A stretch of DNA of 64,000 nt from Nocardia nova NBRC 15556 (GCF_001613005.1 NZ_BDBN01000041.1:16927-80926), one strand, 5' to 3'; shown: positions 1-9,645, counted from the stretch's first letter. Numbers and translations are program-made. Notes: generated from the letters alone by a model not told the origin.

Positions 1-1043
1 CCGGCAACGTCGGCCGGCTCGCACTGGCCGGCCTGATCGACGACCCGCGCTTCGAACTGGTCGGCGTGTGCGTCTCGACGAAGGAGAAGGTCGGCAAGGA
101 TGCCGGCGAACTGGCCGGGCTGCACGTCACCACCGGTGTCCGCGCCACCGGCGACCTGGCGGAGTTACTCGCCTTGCGCCCGGACTGCGCGGTCTACTGC
201 GCGATGGGCGATACCCGGCTGCTGGAAGCCCTCGAGGACTGCCGCCGCATCCTCGCCGCCGGCGTCGATATCGTCGGGTCGGCCCCAGGACTGCTGCAAT
301 ATCCGTGGAAGGTGCTGCCGGACAAGTTCTTCGCCCCGCTAGAGGAGGCCGCGCGCGAGGGGGAAGCGAGCATCTTCATCACCGGTATCGATCCCGGTTT
401 CGCCAACGATCTGATCCCGCTCGCCTTCGCCGGCGCCTGCCGCGACATCGAACAGGTGCGGTGTTCGGAGATCGCCGATTACGCCACCTATGACGGCGCG
501 ACGGTCATGTTCGACGTCATGGGATTCGGTAAACCCCTCGACGAGGTGCCGATGCTGCTGCAGTCCGGCGTGCTGGGCATGGCCTGGGGCACGACGATCC
601 GGCAACTGGAGGCGGGGCTGGGCATCACCGTCGACGAGATCACCGAATCCTACGAACGGGAACCGGCGCCGGAGAGCTTCGACATCGCGGCCGGGCATGT
701 GCCCGAAGGGTCGGTCGCGGCAATACATTTCGAGATCCGCGGACTGGTGAAGGGCCGCCCGGTCATCGTCATCGAGCACACCACCCGGCTGCGGAGCGAT
801 CTGCGTCCCGATTGGCCGCAGCCGGCGCAGCCGGGCGGGTCCTATCGGGTCGAGATCGTGGGCGAGCCCTCCTATACCGTCGACATCTGTCCCACCAGCC
901 GCCACGGCGACCACAATCACGCGGCGATCGTCGCCGCCGCGTGCCGGATCGTCAATGCCATCCCCGCTGTGGTCGCTGCCCCCGCCGGAATCCGCACCGC
1001 GTTGGACCTGCCGCTGATCGCCGGAAGCGTGGTGTCGGAGTGA
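1..1043 (+). CDS. DapB-like NAD(P)-dependent dehydrogenase (5'-truncated)
   Basis: The frame is open from base 3, so the start lies outside the window; the visible N-terminus (GNVGRLALAGL) is the end of a Rossmann nucleotide-binding turn of the dihydrodipicolinate-reductase fold. The rest (ITGIDPGFANDLIPLAFAG and a C-terminal HGDHNHAAIVAAACRIVNAIP helix) resembles the broad dihydrodipicolinate reductase / 2,4-diaminopentanoate dehydrogenase-like family of about 350 residues, which act on amino or keto acids of mostly unknown identity. It ends in TGA overlapping the GTG of the next gene, so the two are translationally coupled. The family is clear; the substrate is not. Confidence 0.8.
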   Translation, partial: GNVGRLALAGLIDDPRFELVGVCVSTKEKVGKDAGELAGLHVTTGVRATGDLAELLALRPDCAVYCAMGDTRLLEALEDCRRILAAGVDIVGSAPGLLQYPWKVLPDKFFAPLEEAAREGEASIFITGIDPGFANDLIPLAFAGACRDIEQVRCSEIADYATYDGATVMFDVMGFGKPLDEVPMLLQSGVLGMAWGTTIRQLEAGLGITVDEITESYEREPAPESFDIAAGHVPEGSVAAIHFEIRGLVKGRPVIVIEHTTRLRSDLRPDWPQPAQPGGSYRVEIVGEPSYTVDICPTSRHGDHNHAAIVAAACRIVNAIPAVVAAPAGIRTALDLPLIAGSVVSE

Positions 1044-2113
1044 CTTCGGGACCGATTCTCGTCACCGGCGCTTTCGGACTCGTCGGCACCGCGCTGGTGC
1101 GCGCCCTCGCGGCGGAGGGGGTGCGGGTGGTCGCGACCGACCTCGACATCCCGGCCAACCGCCGCGCCGCGCGCAAGTCCGCCGGTGCCGGTGCCGGGGT
1201 CGAGGTGCGGTGGGCCGATCTGACTGTGCCACACCAGGTTCGCGACCTGCTGCGATCGGTGCGCCCCCGCGCGATCGTCCACCTCGCCGCGATCATCCCG
1301 CCGGTCTGTTACCGGCGCCGGGGCCTCGCCCGTGCGGTCAACGTCGATGCCACGGCGACGCTGCTCGATGCCGCGGCCGAGCTCACCGCGCCGCCGCGGT
1401 TCGTCCTCGCGTCGAGTATCGCGGTCTACGGTTCGCGCAACCCGCATCGGTCCGGCGAATTGCTCACGCCCGACACCCCGGTGCGGCCGGCCGATCTGTA
1501 CGGCGCGCACAAGGCGGAAGCCGAGCAGCTGGTGCGGTCGTCGGGGCTGGAGTGGGTGATCCTGCGGCTCGGCGGCGTGCTCACCATCGAGCCGATGCTC
1601 GGCCTGCACGCCGACATGCTCGCCTTCGAGGCGGCGCTGCCCGCCGACGGACGGATCAACACGGTCGATGTGCGCGATGTGGCCGCCGCGTTCACGGCCG
1701 CGACCGTCACGCCGTCCGTGCGCGAGGTCTTCCTCATCGGCGGCGACGCGTCACATCGGTTGCGCCAGAGCGATATCGGCGCATCGATCGCCGCCGCCTC
1801 CGGATTACCGGGGGCCATTCCACGCGGGCTGGACGGGAACCCGGACAGCGATGCGGACTGGTTCGCGACGGACTGGATGGATACCGGCCGCTCGCAGGAA
1901 GTGTTGCGCTTCCAGCATCACTCGTTTCCGGACATGCTCGCCGAAATCCGCAGCAGAACAGGCCGAATGCGGCTTCTCACCCGTCCGTTCGCACCGGTGA
2001 TGCGATGGTATCTCGGCCGCCTGTCGCCGTACCGCGACGGCGCGCACACATTCGCCGACCCATGGGGCGCGATCCGCGCCAGGCTGGGCGACCCGCAGCC
2101 GGATCGCCCCTGA
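1040..2113 (+). CDS. NAD-dependent epimerase/dehydratase (extended SDR)
   Basis: 357 residues from a GTG that overlaps the upstream stop (GTGA). The Rossmann motif TGAFGLVG sits at residues 7-14, the acidic end of beta-2 follows (VVATDLD), and the catalytic Tyr/Lys appear as YGAHK after a serine-rich strand (VLASSIAVYG). This is the extended SDR layout used by nucleotide-sugar epimerases and 3-beta-HSD-like enzymes. Coupling to the DapB-like dehydrogenase suggests two oxidoreductase steps in one pathway, but neither substrate can be read from the sequence. The C-terminal basic region (GRMRLLTRPFAPVMRWYLGR) looks membrane-associating. Confidence 0.85.
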   Translation: MTSGPILVTGAFGLVGTALVRALAAEGVRVVATDLDIPANRRAARKSAGAGAGVEVRWADLTVPHQVRDLLRSVRPRAIVHLAAIIPPVCYRRRGLARAVNVDATATLLDAAAELTAPPRFVLASSIAVYGSRNPHRSGELLTPDTPVRPADLYGAHKAEAEQLVRSSGLEWVILRLGGVLTIEPMLGLHADMLAFEAALPADGRINTVDVRDVAAAFTAATVTPSVREVFLIGGDASHRLRQSDIGASIAAASGLPGAIPRGLDGNPDSDADWFATDWMDTGRSQEVLRFQHHSFPDMLAEIRSRTGRMRLLTRPFAPVMRWYLGRLSPYRDGAHTFADPWGAIRARLGDPQPDRP

Positions 2114-2277
2114 CTCACCGATGCCCGCACGCGATGCGGATCCGGCCGCATGTCATCGATAGACGATCCGAGTCGCGACATGTTCGACCGAGCACACACC
2201 GCTGTGCAGTGAGTAGCCCATGCTCGGCCCGGCCACCGGACACCAGGCCGCGCGGGCGCGATAGGAGAGTGGGCGAA

Positions 2278-3093
2278 TCAGCTGGCAACGCCGCCGATTT
2301 CGGCGGCGGAGGTGCGCGCGAAATCGATGCGACGGCGGGCATTGGAAAGGGTGCTGATGACGCTGGTGCCTACCGGGCCCGTGCGGTCGTAGAGCGTGGC
2401 GACGCCGATGGCGATACCGGCCGTGGCGATCGAATTGTCGGCGCGTACCCCGAGTTCGTGTCCGCGGGGCAACCGGGAAAGATTCACCGTCACATCGGCA
2501 TTGATGTAGCCGGCGCCGTCCGAACCCCAGTGGCAGACGTGATTGGTGCCGTCGCCGAGGATCGCGGCGCGCTGAAAAGGGGTGATCGCTTCGCCCGCGA
2601 CCAGAGGTGGCAGGCTGTGCCACGCGATCTTGCGGTCGGAATTCTGGTTCGCGGCGAAATCTCCGGTCCACTCGCGGTCGCCGCTCTTGAACAGCGGCGG
2701 CGATCCCTCCGGTGAAGTGCATCCGTACGGCGGCATCGGTAACTCCTCCTCGGAATGCCACACCTCGCCCGGCGGCTCGTCACCGGTGGCCAGGAAGACG
2801 GCCGTCGCCCGGGCGCGCTCTCGCCCGTCCTGCCGTAGCGAGACGTCGGCGAGGGAAATCCGGGTGCCCCGGCGAACCACGGTACTGCTCAGCTCGACGG
2901 CGGCGTTCGCCACGGGCTGGTACAGGTCGGCAGTGAACCGGACCGGGACGAACCCGTCGGGGCAGTGTACTTCCAATTCCCGGGCCAGCAGCCCGCATAC
3001 GCCGGTTCCCGCCAGCCCCGTCGGCGTCCAGGGGCTGACCGCCAGCGGCTGAGCCACGAGTCGGCCGCCGTCTTCACGAAAGAAGCTCACCAT
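2278..3093 (-). CDS. Acyl-CoA thioesterase-like (double hot-dog) protein
   Basis: 271 residues, ATG start with an upstream GGAG. The protein reads as two hot-dog halves: an N-terminal part ending in strand-like LADVSLRQDGRERARATAVFLATG and a C-terminal part with the typical YINADVTVNLSRLPRGHELGVRADNSI segment of TesB-like acyl-CoA thioesterases, followed by GIAIGVATLYDRTGPVG. Such proteins hydrolyse or sequester acyl-CoA in the cytoplasm and are numerous in Nocardia and mycobacteria. The galactosidase gene lies upstream on the same strand across a 126-bp gap. Exact substrate unknown; assignment rests on the C-terminal half. Confidence 0.75.
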   Translation of the reverse strand: MVSFFREDGGRLVAQPLAVSPWTPTGLAGTGVCGLLARELEVHCPDGFVPVRFTADLYQPVANAAVELSSTVVRRGTRISLADVSLRQDGRERARATAVFLATGDEPPGEVWHSEEELPMPPYGCTSPEGSPPLFKSGDREWTGDFAANQNSDRKIAWHSLPPLVAGEAITPFQRAAILGDGTNHVCHWGSDGAGYINADVTVNLSRLPRGHELGVRADNSIATAGIAIGVATLYDRTGPVGTSVISTLSNARRRIDFARTSAAEIGGVAS

Positions 3094-3219
3094 CGATCTC
3101 CGATTCCCCTCCGGTCCGTTCGCTGGAAAGTCCAGTCCTGGAACACGTTACAGCTGGCACGTCCGGAACGGCGCGATCCGCGCGGTTGTCGGCGATGGGT
3201 CCACGGCAGCCCGGACATC

Positions 3220-4617
3220 TCAGCCGGTGGGCGTGATCCGCAGCAGGGCCACGCCGTGTGCGGGGATGTCCGGAGCGACGATACGGCCGTCGGTCACCGT
3301 GGTCGTCGTGGTCCAGATGTCGTGCACCGTGTACGAATATGCCTGGGCGAGACCGGTTTCGGCGGCGGTGGTCGCGAGCGTGAGCGGCTGGTCGCCGGGG
3401 TTGACCAGCGCCACGGCGACCGAACCGTCGGCCAGCGGTTTGGTGAGGATTCGGTGATCGCGGCGCAGCGGTGCCGCGGGCGCCACCCGAGGGTCCTGGT
3501 CGATGGCGATCACACCGGCATCGGTGAGCAGCTCGCGCGTGGGCTCGCTCATCGTGCGGACATCGTTTCCCGCGATGAACGGGGCGGACAGCATCGCCCA
3601 CAACGACAGATGCGCCTGCTCCTCGGCGGGTGACAGGGTGTGTGTATCGCGCAGCATCGCCAGCGTGTCCGGAGATATCCCCAACCGCCGAGCCAGATAG
3701 GCGGTCTCGGCGGCGGTGAGTGCCGAGCGGCGCACGGCGGTTCCGGGCAGACCGTCCAGATGGGCTCCGAGGAATTGCGACATCGACAGTCCGGAGACGA
3801 GCATGTCGGGGTCGGGCCAGTATCCCGGACGGCTGGGCCGGGCCTGCAGGGCGGCCTGCGCCTCATCGGCGACACCGCGGACCGACGTGGTGTCGAATCC
3901 GCCGATATCGGGCTCGGGAAAGGTGTTGCGCCACATCGGGATGAGATCGTCGGTGCTGCGGGCCGCATTCGCCACGCCCGACCAGTCGTAGTCGACGCCC
4001 GCGCGGGCGTCCGCCGAGCTGTTCGGGTTGATCATGTAGACGATGCCGCGTCCGGTCGATCGCAGCGCGTCGCGCATCCGGGCGAAATCGCGAACCTGCT
4101 CGTCGTGGTTCGCATCGGTCCGGCACCAATCGTATTTGAGCAGGTCGACACCCCACTGTGCGAATCGCCGCGCATCCTGCAGTTCGTGGCCGCGACTCGC
4201 GGTAGCGGGGGACTGCCCGCAGATCTCGTCGAACGGACTGGCGTACAGACCCAGATACATACCGTGTTCGTGGGCGTAGCCGGCCACCGCCGCGATGCCG
4301 TGCGGGAACCGGATCGGGTCCGCCGCGAGATCACCCGACGAATCCCGTTGCGGCGCAGCCCAGCCCGCGTCCAGATCGACGTAGCGATAGCCGGCGTCAC
4401 GCATACCGTTCGACACCATCGCGTCGATCGTCTCCCGCACCGACTGCTCGGTCAGCGCGATTCCGGAATCCCAGGAATTCCACCCCATCGGGGGAGTCGC
4501 CCGCACGGCGGCCGGCTCGAACAACGGCGGACGCACCGCGCTCCCGGACATCGCCGCACCCGCCGCGACGAGACCCGCCGCGAGGACCGCGAGCCTGATC
4601 GCATCGGCGCGCCTCAA
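3220..4617 (-). CDS. Secreted alpha-galactosidase, GH27 family
   Basis: 465 residues with an N-terminal signal peptide (MRRADAIRLAVLAAGLVAAG) and the GH27 hallmark PPMGWNSWDSG at 42-52. The nucleophile is expected in LLKYDWC (Asp163) and the acid/base in WRNTFPEPDI (about Asp237), both in family positions; a C-terminal beta-sandwich follows (LTKPLADGSVAVALVNPGDQ). It should remove terminal alpha-galactose (or alpha-N-acetylgalactosamine) outside the cell. The start is TTG overlapping the TGA of the upstream hydrolase gene, so the two exported enzymes are coupled. Confidence 0.88.
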   Translation of the reverse strand: MRRADAIRLAVLAAGLVAAGAAMSGSAVRPPLFEPAAVRATPPMGWNSWDSGIALTEQSVRETIDAMVSNGMRDAGYRYVDLDAGWAAPQRDSSGDLAADPIRFPHGIAAVAGYAHEHGMYLGLYASPFDEICGQSPATASRGHELQDARRFAQWGVDLLKYDWCRTDANHDEQVRDFARMRDALRSTGRGIVYMINPNSSADARAGVDYDWSGVANAARSTDDLIPMWRNTFPEPDIGGFDTTSVRGVADEAQAALQARPSRPGYWPDPDMLVSGLSMSQFLGAHLDGLPGTAVRRSALTAAETAYLARRLGISPDTLAMLRDTHTLSPAEEQAHLSLWAMLSAPFIAGNDVRTMSEPTRELLTDAGVIAIDQDPRVAPAAPLRRDHRILTKPLADGSVAVALVNPGDQPLTLATTAAETGLAQAYSYTVHDIWTTTTTVTDGRIVAPDIPAHGVALLRITPTG

Positions 4618-5519
4618 CCGAGATACTGCGCGTACCAGTCGGTCACGCGCTGCCAGGCGGCGGCGGCCGCGGTGGGCTGGTAGTTCGCGCCGGTGTCGTT
4701 GAAGAACGCGTGATTGGCGTTGTCGGCGACGAAGATCTCGTGCGGCACGCCGGCACGGTTCAACGCCGCCTCGGCCGCGGGCCGGGTGGCGTCGACACGC
4801 TTGTCGAGTGCGCCGTACACCGCGAGAACCGCCGTCGCCGTGGTGATGTCGTCGTCACCGGGGTACGGACCGTAGAAGGGCGTGGCCGCGGCCAGTTCCC
4901 GGGTGCCGTGGGTGAGCAACAGCCAGGTGAGGCCGCCGCCGAAGCAGAAACCCGTGGCGCCCAGCTTCTTTCCCGGCACCCGGCGTCCCAGCTCCGCCAC
5001 ACCGGCTTGCAGATCCGCGATGAAACGGTCCTGCGGTGCCTTGCCGAGTGCCGCGGTGGCGGCGGCCGGGTCGGTGAAGGTGGTGGTGCCGCCCTCTTCG
5101 GAGAGCAGATCCACCGCGAGCGCGGAATAGCCGATTCCGGCGAAACGCCCTGCGACGGAACGGATGTGGTCGGTGAGGCCCTTGTTCTCGTGGATCACCA
5201 GGACGCCGCCGCGAGGTTGCGCCGCGGCGGCCCAGGCGGCCTGCAGGGTGCGGCCGTCGGGGCCGGGAAAGGTGATCGCGGTGGTGGGCTGAACCGCGGT
5301 CGCGGTTCCCGGTGGTGGGGCCGAGCTTGCCGGTGCGGTGGGCTTCGTCGTCCCCGCCGGGGTGCCGGAGCGCTGCGCGCACGCGGCCAGCAGCGCCACC
5401 GCGGCCGGGGTGCCTAGCCCGAGCAGGCTCAGCCGTCGCAGCGCCTCCCGGCGGCTGAGCAGGCCCTCGGCGTGGTCGGTACCGATCTCCTCTGCGATGT
5501 AGCGCTGCAGCGGCGTCAT
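4614..5519 (-). CDS. Dienelactone hydrolase family lipoprotein
   Basis: 301 residues starting at ATG (MTPLQRYIAEE); longer upstream reading is non-coding in character. A twin-arginine-like SRREALRRLSLLG segment at 22-34 is followed by a lipobox (LLAAC, Cys47), so the enzyme is probably exported by Tat and lipid-anchored. A Pro/Thr/Ala linker leads to the alpha/beta-hydrolase domain with the DLH nucleophile elbow GFCFGGG (Cys192), an Asp near ALDKRVD and His270 in NANHAFFN. Full catalytic set present. The 3' end overlaps the start of the galactosidase gene. Confidence 0.86.
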   Translation of the reverse strand: MTPLQRYIAEEIGTDHAEGLLSRREALRRLSLLGLGTPAAVALLAACAQRSGTPAGTTKPTAPASSAPPPGTATAVQPTTAITFPGPDGRTLQAAWAAAAQPRGGVLVIHENKGLTDHIRSVAGRFAGIGYSALAVDLLSEEGGTTTFTDPAAATAALGKAPQDRFIADLQAGVAELGRRVPGKKLGATGFCFGGGLTWLLLTHGTRELAAATPFYGPYPGDDDITTATAVLAVYGALDKRVDATRPAAEAALNRAGVPHEIFVADNANHAFFNDTGANYQPTAAAAAWQRVTDWYAQYLG

Positions 5520-5577
5520 ACCGGCCAGCGTAACCACGCAACCTGTGGATCGGCATGCGTACGGCGAACCGGCGTCC

Positions 5578-6399
5578 TCACTCCGGTTCGGTGACGAAGT
5601 CGATGAGCTGTTCCACCGCGCCCAGCAGCGGCGCCTCCAGATCGCGGAAGCTGTCGACGGCGTTGTAGACCCGCCGCCAGCCCTCCGACGGGGTACCCCA
5701 GCCGAGGCGGCGGCAGACACCGGTCTTCCAGTCCTCACCGCGCGGCACCTGCGGCCAGGCCTCGATACCGAGGGCCTGTGGACGCACCGCCTGCCAGATA
5801 TCGATGTAGGGATGACCCGTCACCAGGACGTGGGGACCGAGGCCGGTGGTCAGATTCGTCTCCTTGGACCCCGTGACCAGGTGATCGACCAGTACCCCGA
5901 CCCGGCGGCCGGGCTCCGGGCCGAAGTCGGTCAGACGCTCGGCGAGATGGTCGAGTCCTTCCAGATGCTCCACGACCACGCCCTCCACGCGCAGATCGTG
6001 CCCCCACACGCGTTCCACCAGCGCCGCGTCGTGGACGCCCTCGACCCAGATCCGGCTGGCGCGCGCGACGCGGGCGCGCAGCCCCTCCACCCGCGTCGAA
6101 CCCGAGGCGGAGCGGGTGGGCGCGGCCGGCGCGGCCGCTGTCGGACGAACCAGCGTCACCGGCCGGCCGTCGATGAGGAACGCCGCCTCCCGCAAGGCGA
6201 ACAACCGGACCCTTCCACCACGGTCCTCGAGTTTGACGAAGTCGCCGTCGTAGGTGCGCTCGAAACCGACCACGGCGCCGCAGAATCCGCTGGCCGCGTC
6301 CTCGGCGACGAGATCGCGTTCGGCGACGACCTGCGGTACCGCGCGCTTGCGGGTTCGAGCATGTCCGGAATAGATGTCACCGTAGTCGCGCGCACTCAC
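5578..6399 (-). CDS. DUF3097 family protein
   Basis: 273 residues from GTG at 6399 (VSARDYGDIYSG), chosen because family members begin with a similar RYG-D-SG segment. The central part (RASRIWVEGVHDAALVERVWGHDLRVEGVVVEHLEGLDHL) has the acidic E...D spacing of a Toprim-like fold, a reading I infer rather than know for this family. The C-terminal WKTGVCRRLGWGTPSEGWRRVYNAV is strongly conserved in actinobacteria. It lies divergently next to NfeD/SPFH, as I recall for M. tuberculosis Rv1486c-Rv1488. Function unknown. Confidence 0.82.
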   Translation of the reverse strand: MSARDYGDIYSGHARTRKRAVPQVVAERDLVAEDAASGFCGAVVGFERTYDGDFVKLEDRGGRVRLFALREAAFLIDGRPVTLVRPTAAAPAAPTRSASGSTRVEGLRARVARASRIWVEGVHDAALVERVWGHDLRVEGVVVEHLEGLDHLAERLTDFGPEPGRRVGVLVDHLVTGSKETNLTTGLGPHVLVTGHPYIDIWQAVRPQALGIEAWPQVPRGEDWKTGVCRRLGWGTPSEGWRRVYNAVDSFRDLEAPLLGAVEQLIDFVTEPE

Positions 6400-6576
6400 C
6401 CGGCCGAAACTACCTGTTTCCCTTGCCGTTCGGCGGGAGGCGAGACCACGAGCGGCGGTGCGGTCCGGCCGACGACGGCTCGCGCCCACCGGATCCGGAC
6501 CGGTGACCGGCGTGTTTCCGCTCGACTCGTCCGCTTAAAGGCGCGGAAAAACGGACAGGCACGGTACGGTTGACTC

Positions 6577-7008
6577 GTGGCCGCAATCGTATGGCTGGTC
6601 GCGGGAATTCTGCTCGCCGCAGCCGAGATGCTCACCGGTGACTTCACGCTGCTCATGTTGGGCGGGGCGGCGTTGATCACCGCGGGGGTTGCCGGGATCG
6701 CGCAGACGTCGGTGGTGATCGACGCCGTGGTGTTCGCCATCTCCGCCATCGGGCTGCTGTTCGTCGTCCGCCCGATGTTGTTGCGTCGCTTCGCGACTCC
6801 ACCGCCCACACCGACGAATGTCGATGCGTTGCCGGGAAAGACGGCGAAGGTGCTGGAGCCGGTGAACGAGAACAGCGGTCAGGTGAAGATCGGTGGCGAG
6901 GTGTGGAGTGCACGCCCGTTCGACCCGGCCGATGAATATGCCGAGGGTGAGACCGTCTACGTCATGAAGATCGACGGCGCGCACGCCGTCGTCTGGAAGG
7001 GGCCGTAA
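6577..7008 (+). CDS. NfeD family membrane protein
   Basis: 143 residues, GTG start. Two to three membrane helices occupy residues 1-68 (IVWLVAGILLAAAEML, FTLLMLGGAALITAGVAGIA, AVVFAISAIGLLFVVRPMLL), then a cytosolic OB-fold of about 70 residues (GKTAKVLEPVNENSGQVKIGGEVWSARP) typical of NfeD. NfeD proteins partner SPFH-domain scaffolds in membrane microdomains. The stop and the start of the SPFH gene share one base (TAATG), fitting obligate co-expression. Confidence 0.92.
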   Translation: MAAIVWLVAGILLAAAEMLTGDFTLLMLGGAALITAGVAGIAQTSVVIDAVVFAISAIGLLFVVRPMLLRRFATPPPTPTNVDALPGKTAKVLEPVNENSGQVKIGGEVWSARPFDPADEYAEGETVYVMKIDGAHAVVWKGP

Positions 7009-8249
7009 TGGCTGTACTGATCGTCGCGATCGTCATCGTGGTGCTGGTCGCGGTGGTGGTCTTCAAGTCGATCGCGCTGGTACCGCAGGCCGAGGCCGCG
7101 GTGATCGAGCGGCTGGGCAGATATTCGCGCACCGTATCGGGCCAGCTGACATTCCTGGTCCCGTTCGCCGACCGGATCCGCGCCAAGGTCGACCTGCGCG
7201 AACGGGTCGTCTCGTTTCCGCCGCAGCCGGTGATCACCCAGGACAACCTCACCGTGCAGATCGACTCGGTGGTGTATTTCCAGGTCACCAGCCCGCAGGC
7301 CGCGGTCTACGAGATCAGCAACTACATCGCCGCGGTGGAGCAGCTGACCATCACCACCCTGCGCAACGTGGTCGGCGGTATGACCCTGGAGGAGACGCTG
7401 ACCTCGCGCGACCAGATCAACTCGCAGTTGCGCGGCGTCCTCGACGAGGCGACCGGCCGCTGGGGCCTGCGGGTGGCGCGAGTGGAATTGAAGGCCATCG
7501 ATCCGCCGCCGTCGATCCAGGAATCGATGGAGAAGCAGATGAAGGCCGACCGTGAGAAGCGCGCGATGATCCTCACCGCGGAAGGTAATCGCGAGGCGCA
7601 GATCAAAACGGCCGAGGGTGCCAAGCAGTCGCAGATCCTCGCGGCCGAAGGTTCCAAGCAGTCGGCCATCCTGTCCGCCGAAGGTGAGCGGCAGAGCCGG
7701 ATCCTGCGCGCCCAGGGTGAACGTGCGGCCGCCTACCTGCAGGCGCAGGGCCAGGCCAAGGCGATCGAAAAGGTCTTCGCCGCCATCAAATCCGGCAAAC
7801 CGACCCCGGAACTGCTCGCCTACCAGTACATGCAGACACTGCCGCTGGTGGCGAAGGGCGATGCCAACAAGGTCTGGATGGTGCCCAGCGACTTCGGCAA
7901 GGCACTGGAAGGGTTCGCTCGCAACTTCGGCACCCAGGGCGAGGACGGCGTCTTCCGTTACGAGCCCAGTGAGGACGGCGCCGCGAACGCGCCCGACGAC
8001 GACGCCGACGAAGTCGCCGACTGGTTCGACATCAAAACCGACCCGGCCGCCGAGCGAGCGGTGCGCGCCGCCGAGGCCGCGGCGGCCACACCGGTCGATT
8101 CGCCGCTGGTCGCGCCCAATCAGCCCCGGCATCTGCCGCCGCAGAGCGCGCCCATTCCGCCGTCGCCGCCGGCGCAACAGCAACCGGCGCCGCGCCCCGG
8201 CGATGCCGGCGGGCGCCCGTGGCAGCCGCCGGAATATCCGGGACGTTAA
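7008..8249 (+). CDS. SPFH/band 7 (stomatin-like) membrane protein
   Basis: 413 residues. One N-terminal membrane helix (VLIVAIVIVVLVAVVVFKSIALVP), then the SPFH domain (EAAVIERLGRYSRTVSGQLTFLVPFADRI ... TLRNVVGGMTLEETLTSRDQIN) and a long Ala/Glu/Gln-rich coiled coil at about 170-265 built from AEG...Q repeats that should drive oligomerisation. The C-terminus (300-413) is acidic, then Pro/Gln-rich and disordered. With NfeD it should form membrane scaffold complexes. A strong hairpin 28 bp downstream closes the operon. Confidence 0.92.
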   Translation: MAVLIVAIVIVVLVAVVVFKSIALVPQAEAAVIERLGRYSRTVSGQLTFLVPFADRIRAKVDLRERVVSFPPQPVITQDNLTVQIDSVVYFQVTSPQAAVYEISNYIAAVEQLTITTLRNVVGGMTLEETLTSRDQINSQLRGVLDEATGRWGLRVARVELKAIDPPPSIQESMEKQMKADREKRAMILTAEGNREAQIKTAEGAKQSQILAAEGSKQSAILSAEGERQSRILRAQGERAAAYLQAQGQAKAIEKVFAAIKSGKPTPELLAYQYMQTLPLVAKGDANKVWMVPSDFGKALEGFARNFGTQGEDGVFRYEPSEDGAANAPDDDADEVADWFDIKTDPAAERAVRAAEAAAATPVDSPLVAPNQPRHLPPQSAPIPPSPPAQQQPAPRPGDAGGRPWQPPEYPGR

Positions 8250-8276
8250 CGGGGTAACCGTATTTCAGCGATGATC

Positions 8277-8313
8277 CGAATGCCGGTCCGCATATCATGC
8301 GGACCGGCATTCG
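8277..8313 (+). terminator. Hairpin terminator after NfeD-SPFH operon
   Basis: A perfect 17-bp inverted repeat (cgaatgccggtccgcat / atgcggaccggcattcg) with a 3-base loop, followed by aatttcg. It lies 28 bp after the SPFH stop and 37 bp before the next gene. There is no long T run, as is usual in actinobacteria. Confidence 0.8.
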
Positions 8314-8349
8314 AATTTCGGTGCACGGCACGCGGACTCGGGGGTGGCG

Positions 8350-9645
8350 ATGGCGACACGGCGGGCGGTGCTGCATGCCGCGGCGTTGGCGCCGATGCTG
8401 ACCGCGTGCGCACCCGGAGTGCTGTTCGGCCACCCCGCTTCGGTGCGTATCGCGGTGCCCTGGAGCGGATCCGAGCTGGCCGCGTTCCGCCGGGTACTGG
8501 AGGACGCGGGGCTGGGTGCCACGGTCGCGGTGCTGCCGCTCGGCGACGACATCGATACGGCCCTGCAGGCGCGCGGCCGCTCCGCACCCGATCTGGTGAT
8601 GTTGCCCGAGGTCGGCCGGATCGGCGAGCTGGCGGGCGGGGTGCTGCGGGCGCTGCCGCCCACGTTGTGGCACGACGCGGCGGGCCCGCGCTATCCGGAA
8701 CAGTGGCGCTCGCTGCTGTGGAAAGACGATGCGCTCTACGGCATTCCGTTCAAGGCTGCCGACAAATCGCTGGTGTGGTACGACCGCTACGCCTTCGGCG
8801 GCGACCGCCCGCGCGACGACCCGCGTGATTGGACCGTCTCCCAGTGGCCGCAACGCATCGCCGCGGCGACCACCCGCCGTCCTCTGGCACTGGGCGGTGC
8901 CGACGGCTGGGTGCTGGCCGACCTGTTCGGCAACATCCTCTACGGCGAATCCGCCTGGGACTACCAGGATTTGGCCTCCGCCGGCGAACCGGACCGCCCG
9001 CGGGAATGGGATCGCGACGCGGTGCGGGCGACCCTGTACCGACTGGGCACGCTGTGGGCACCGCGCGACACCTTTCCGGGCGGTATCGCCGCGACCCTGA
9101 CCCGGCAATTTCCGGAATCGGTGCGCGAGGTGTTCGAACGGCGCACCGCGGCGATGGTGGTGGCGCCCGATTTCGCGGAACCCATCGTGCGCAGCTGCCT
9201 GCGCCGGGCGAACCGGCCCGCCGATGCCGTGGGCGTGATGCCCTTTCCGGCGGTGGCGCCCGGCGGTCCGCGCCCGGCCATCGGCGGCGGCGACGTGATC
9301 GTCGCGACCGCGGCCGGCGCCCACGATGCGATACCGGTGCTCGGCGCCCTGACCGCACCGGCCGCCGTCTCGGCCTGGATCGGCGACTACGGCGGCTTCC
9401 TGGCGCCCAGCCCGCGCACGGTCCCGGATCACCCGCTGATGCTGGAACCTGTTGCGGGCGAGCTGCATTCGTGGACCGCCTTCGATTTCGCCGACCTCAT
9501 CGGCGCCGCCGGACGCCGCGACGGCCTGTGGCGGGTACTGACCGATTTGCTCATCACCGTCGGCGACGGCCACGCCGAGCGACTGGACGAAGCGGTCGAC
9601 CACGCCGTGCGCGCACTCGACGAGTTCGAACGGAGAGCGCGATGA
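8350..9645 (+). CDS. ABC transporter extracellular solute-binding lipoprotein (sugar type)
   Basis: 431 residues from ATG preceded by a G-rich ribosome site; a GTG two codons earlier is an alternative. The N-terminus RRAVLHAAALAPMLTACAPG carries a Tat-like RR and a lipobox (LTAC). The mature part reads as a cluster-B carbohydrate binding protein: SVRIAVPWSG at the first strand, LVMLPEVGRIGEL, DALYGIPFKAADKSLVWYDRYAFGG and WTVSQWPQRI. The 3' end overlaps the permease gene (ATGA). The ligand is likely a sugar or polyol but is not determinable. No ATPase lies nearby. Confidence 0.83.
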   Translation: MATRRAVLHAAALAPMLTACAPGVLFGHPASVRIAVPWSGSELAAFRRVLEDAGLGATVAVLPLGDDIDTALQARGRSAPDLVMLPEVGRIGELAGGVLRALPPTLWHDAAGPRYPEQWRSLLWKDDALYGIPFKAADKSLVWYDRYAFGGDRPRDDPRDWTVSQWPQRIAAATTRRPLALGGADGWVLADLFGNILYGESAWDYQDLASAGEPDRPREWDRDAVRATLYRLGTLWAPRDTFPGGIAATLTRQFPESVREVFERRTAAMVVAPDFAEPIVRSCLRRANRPADAVGVMPFPAVAPGGPRPAIGGGDVIVATAAGAHDAIPVLGALTAPAAVSAWIGDYGGFLAPSPRTVPDHPLMLEPVAGELHSWTAFDFADLIGAAGRRDGLWRVLTDLLITVGDGHAERLDEAVDHAVRALDEFERRAR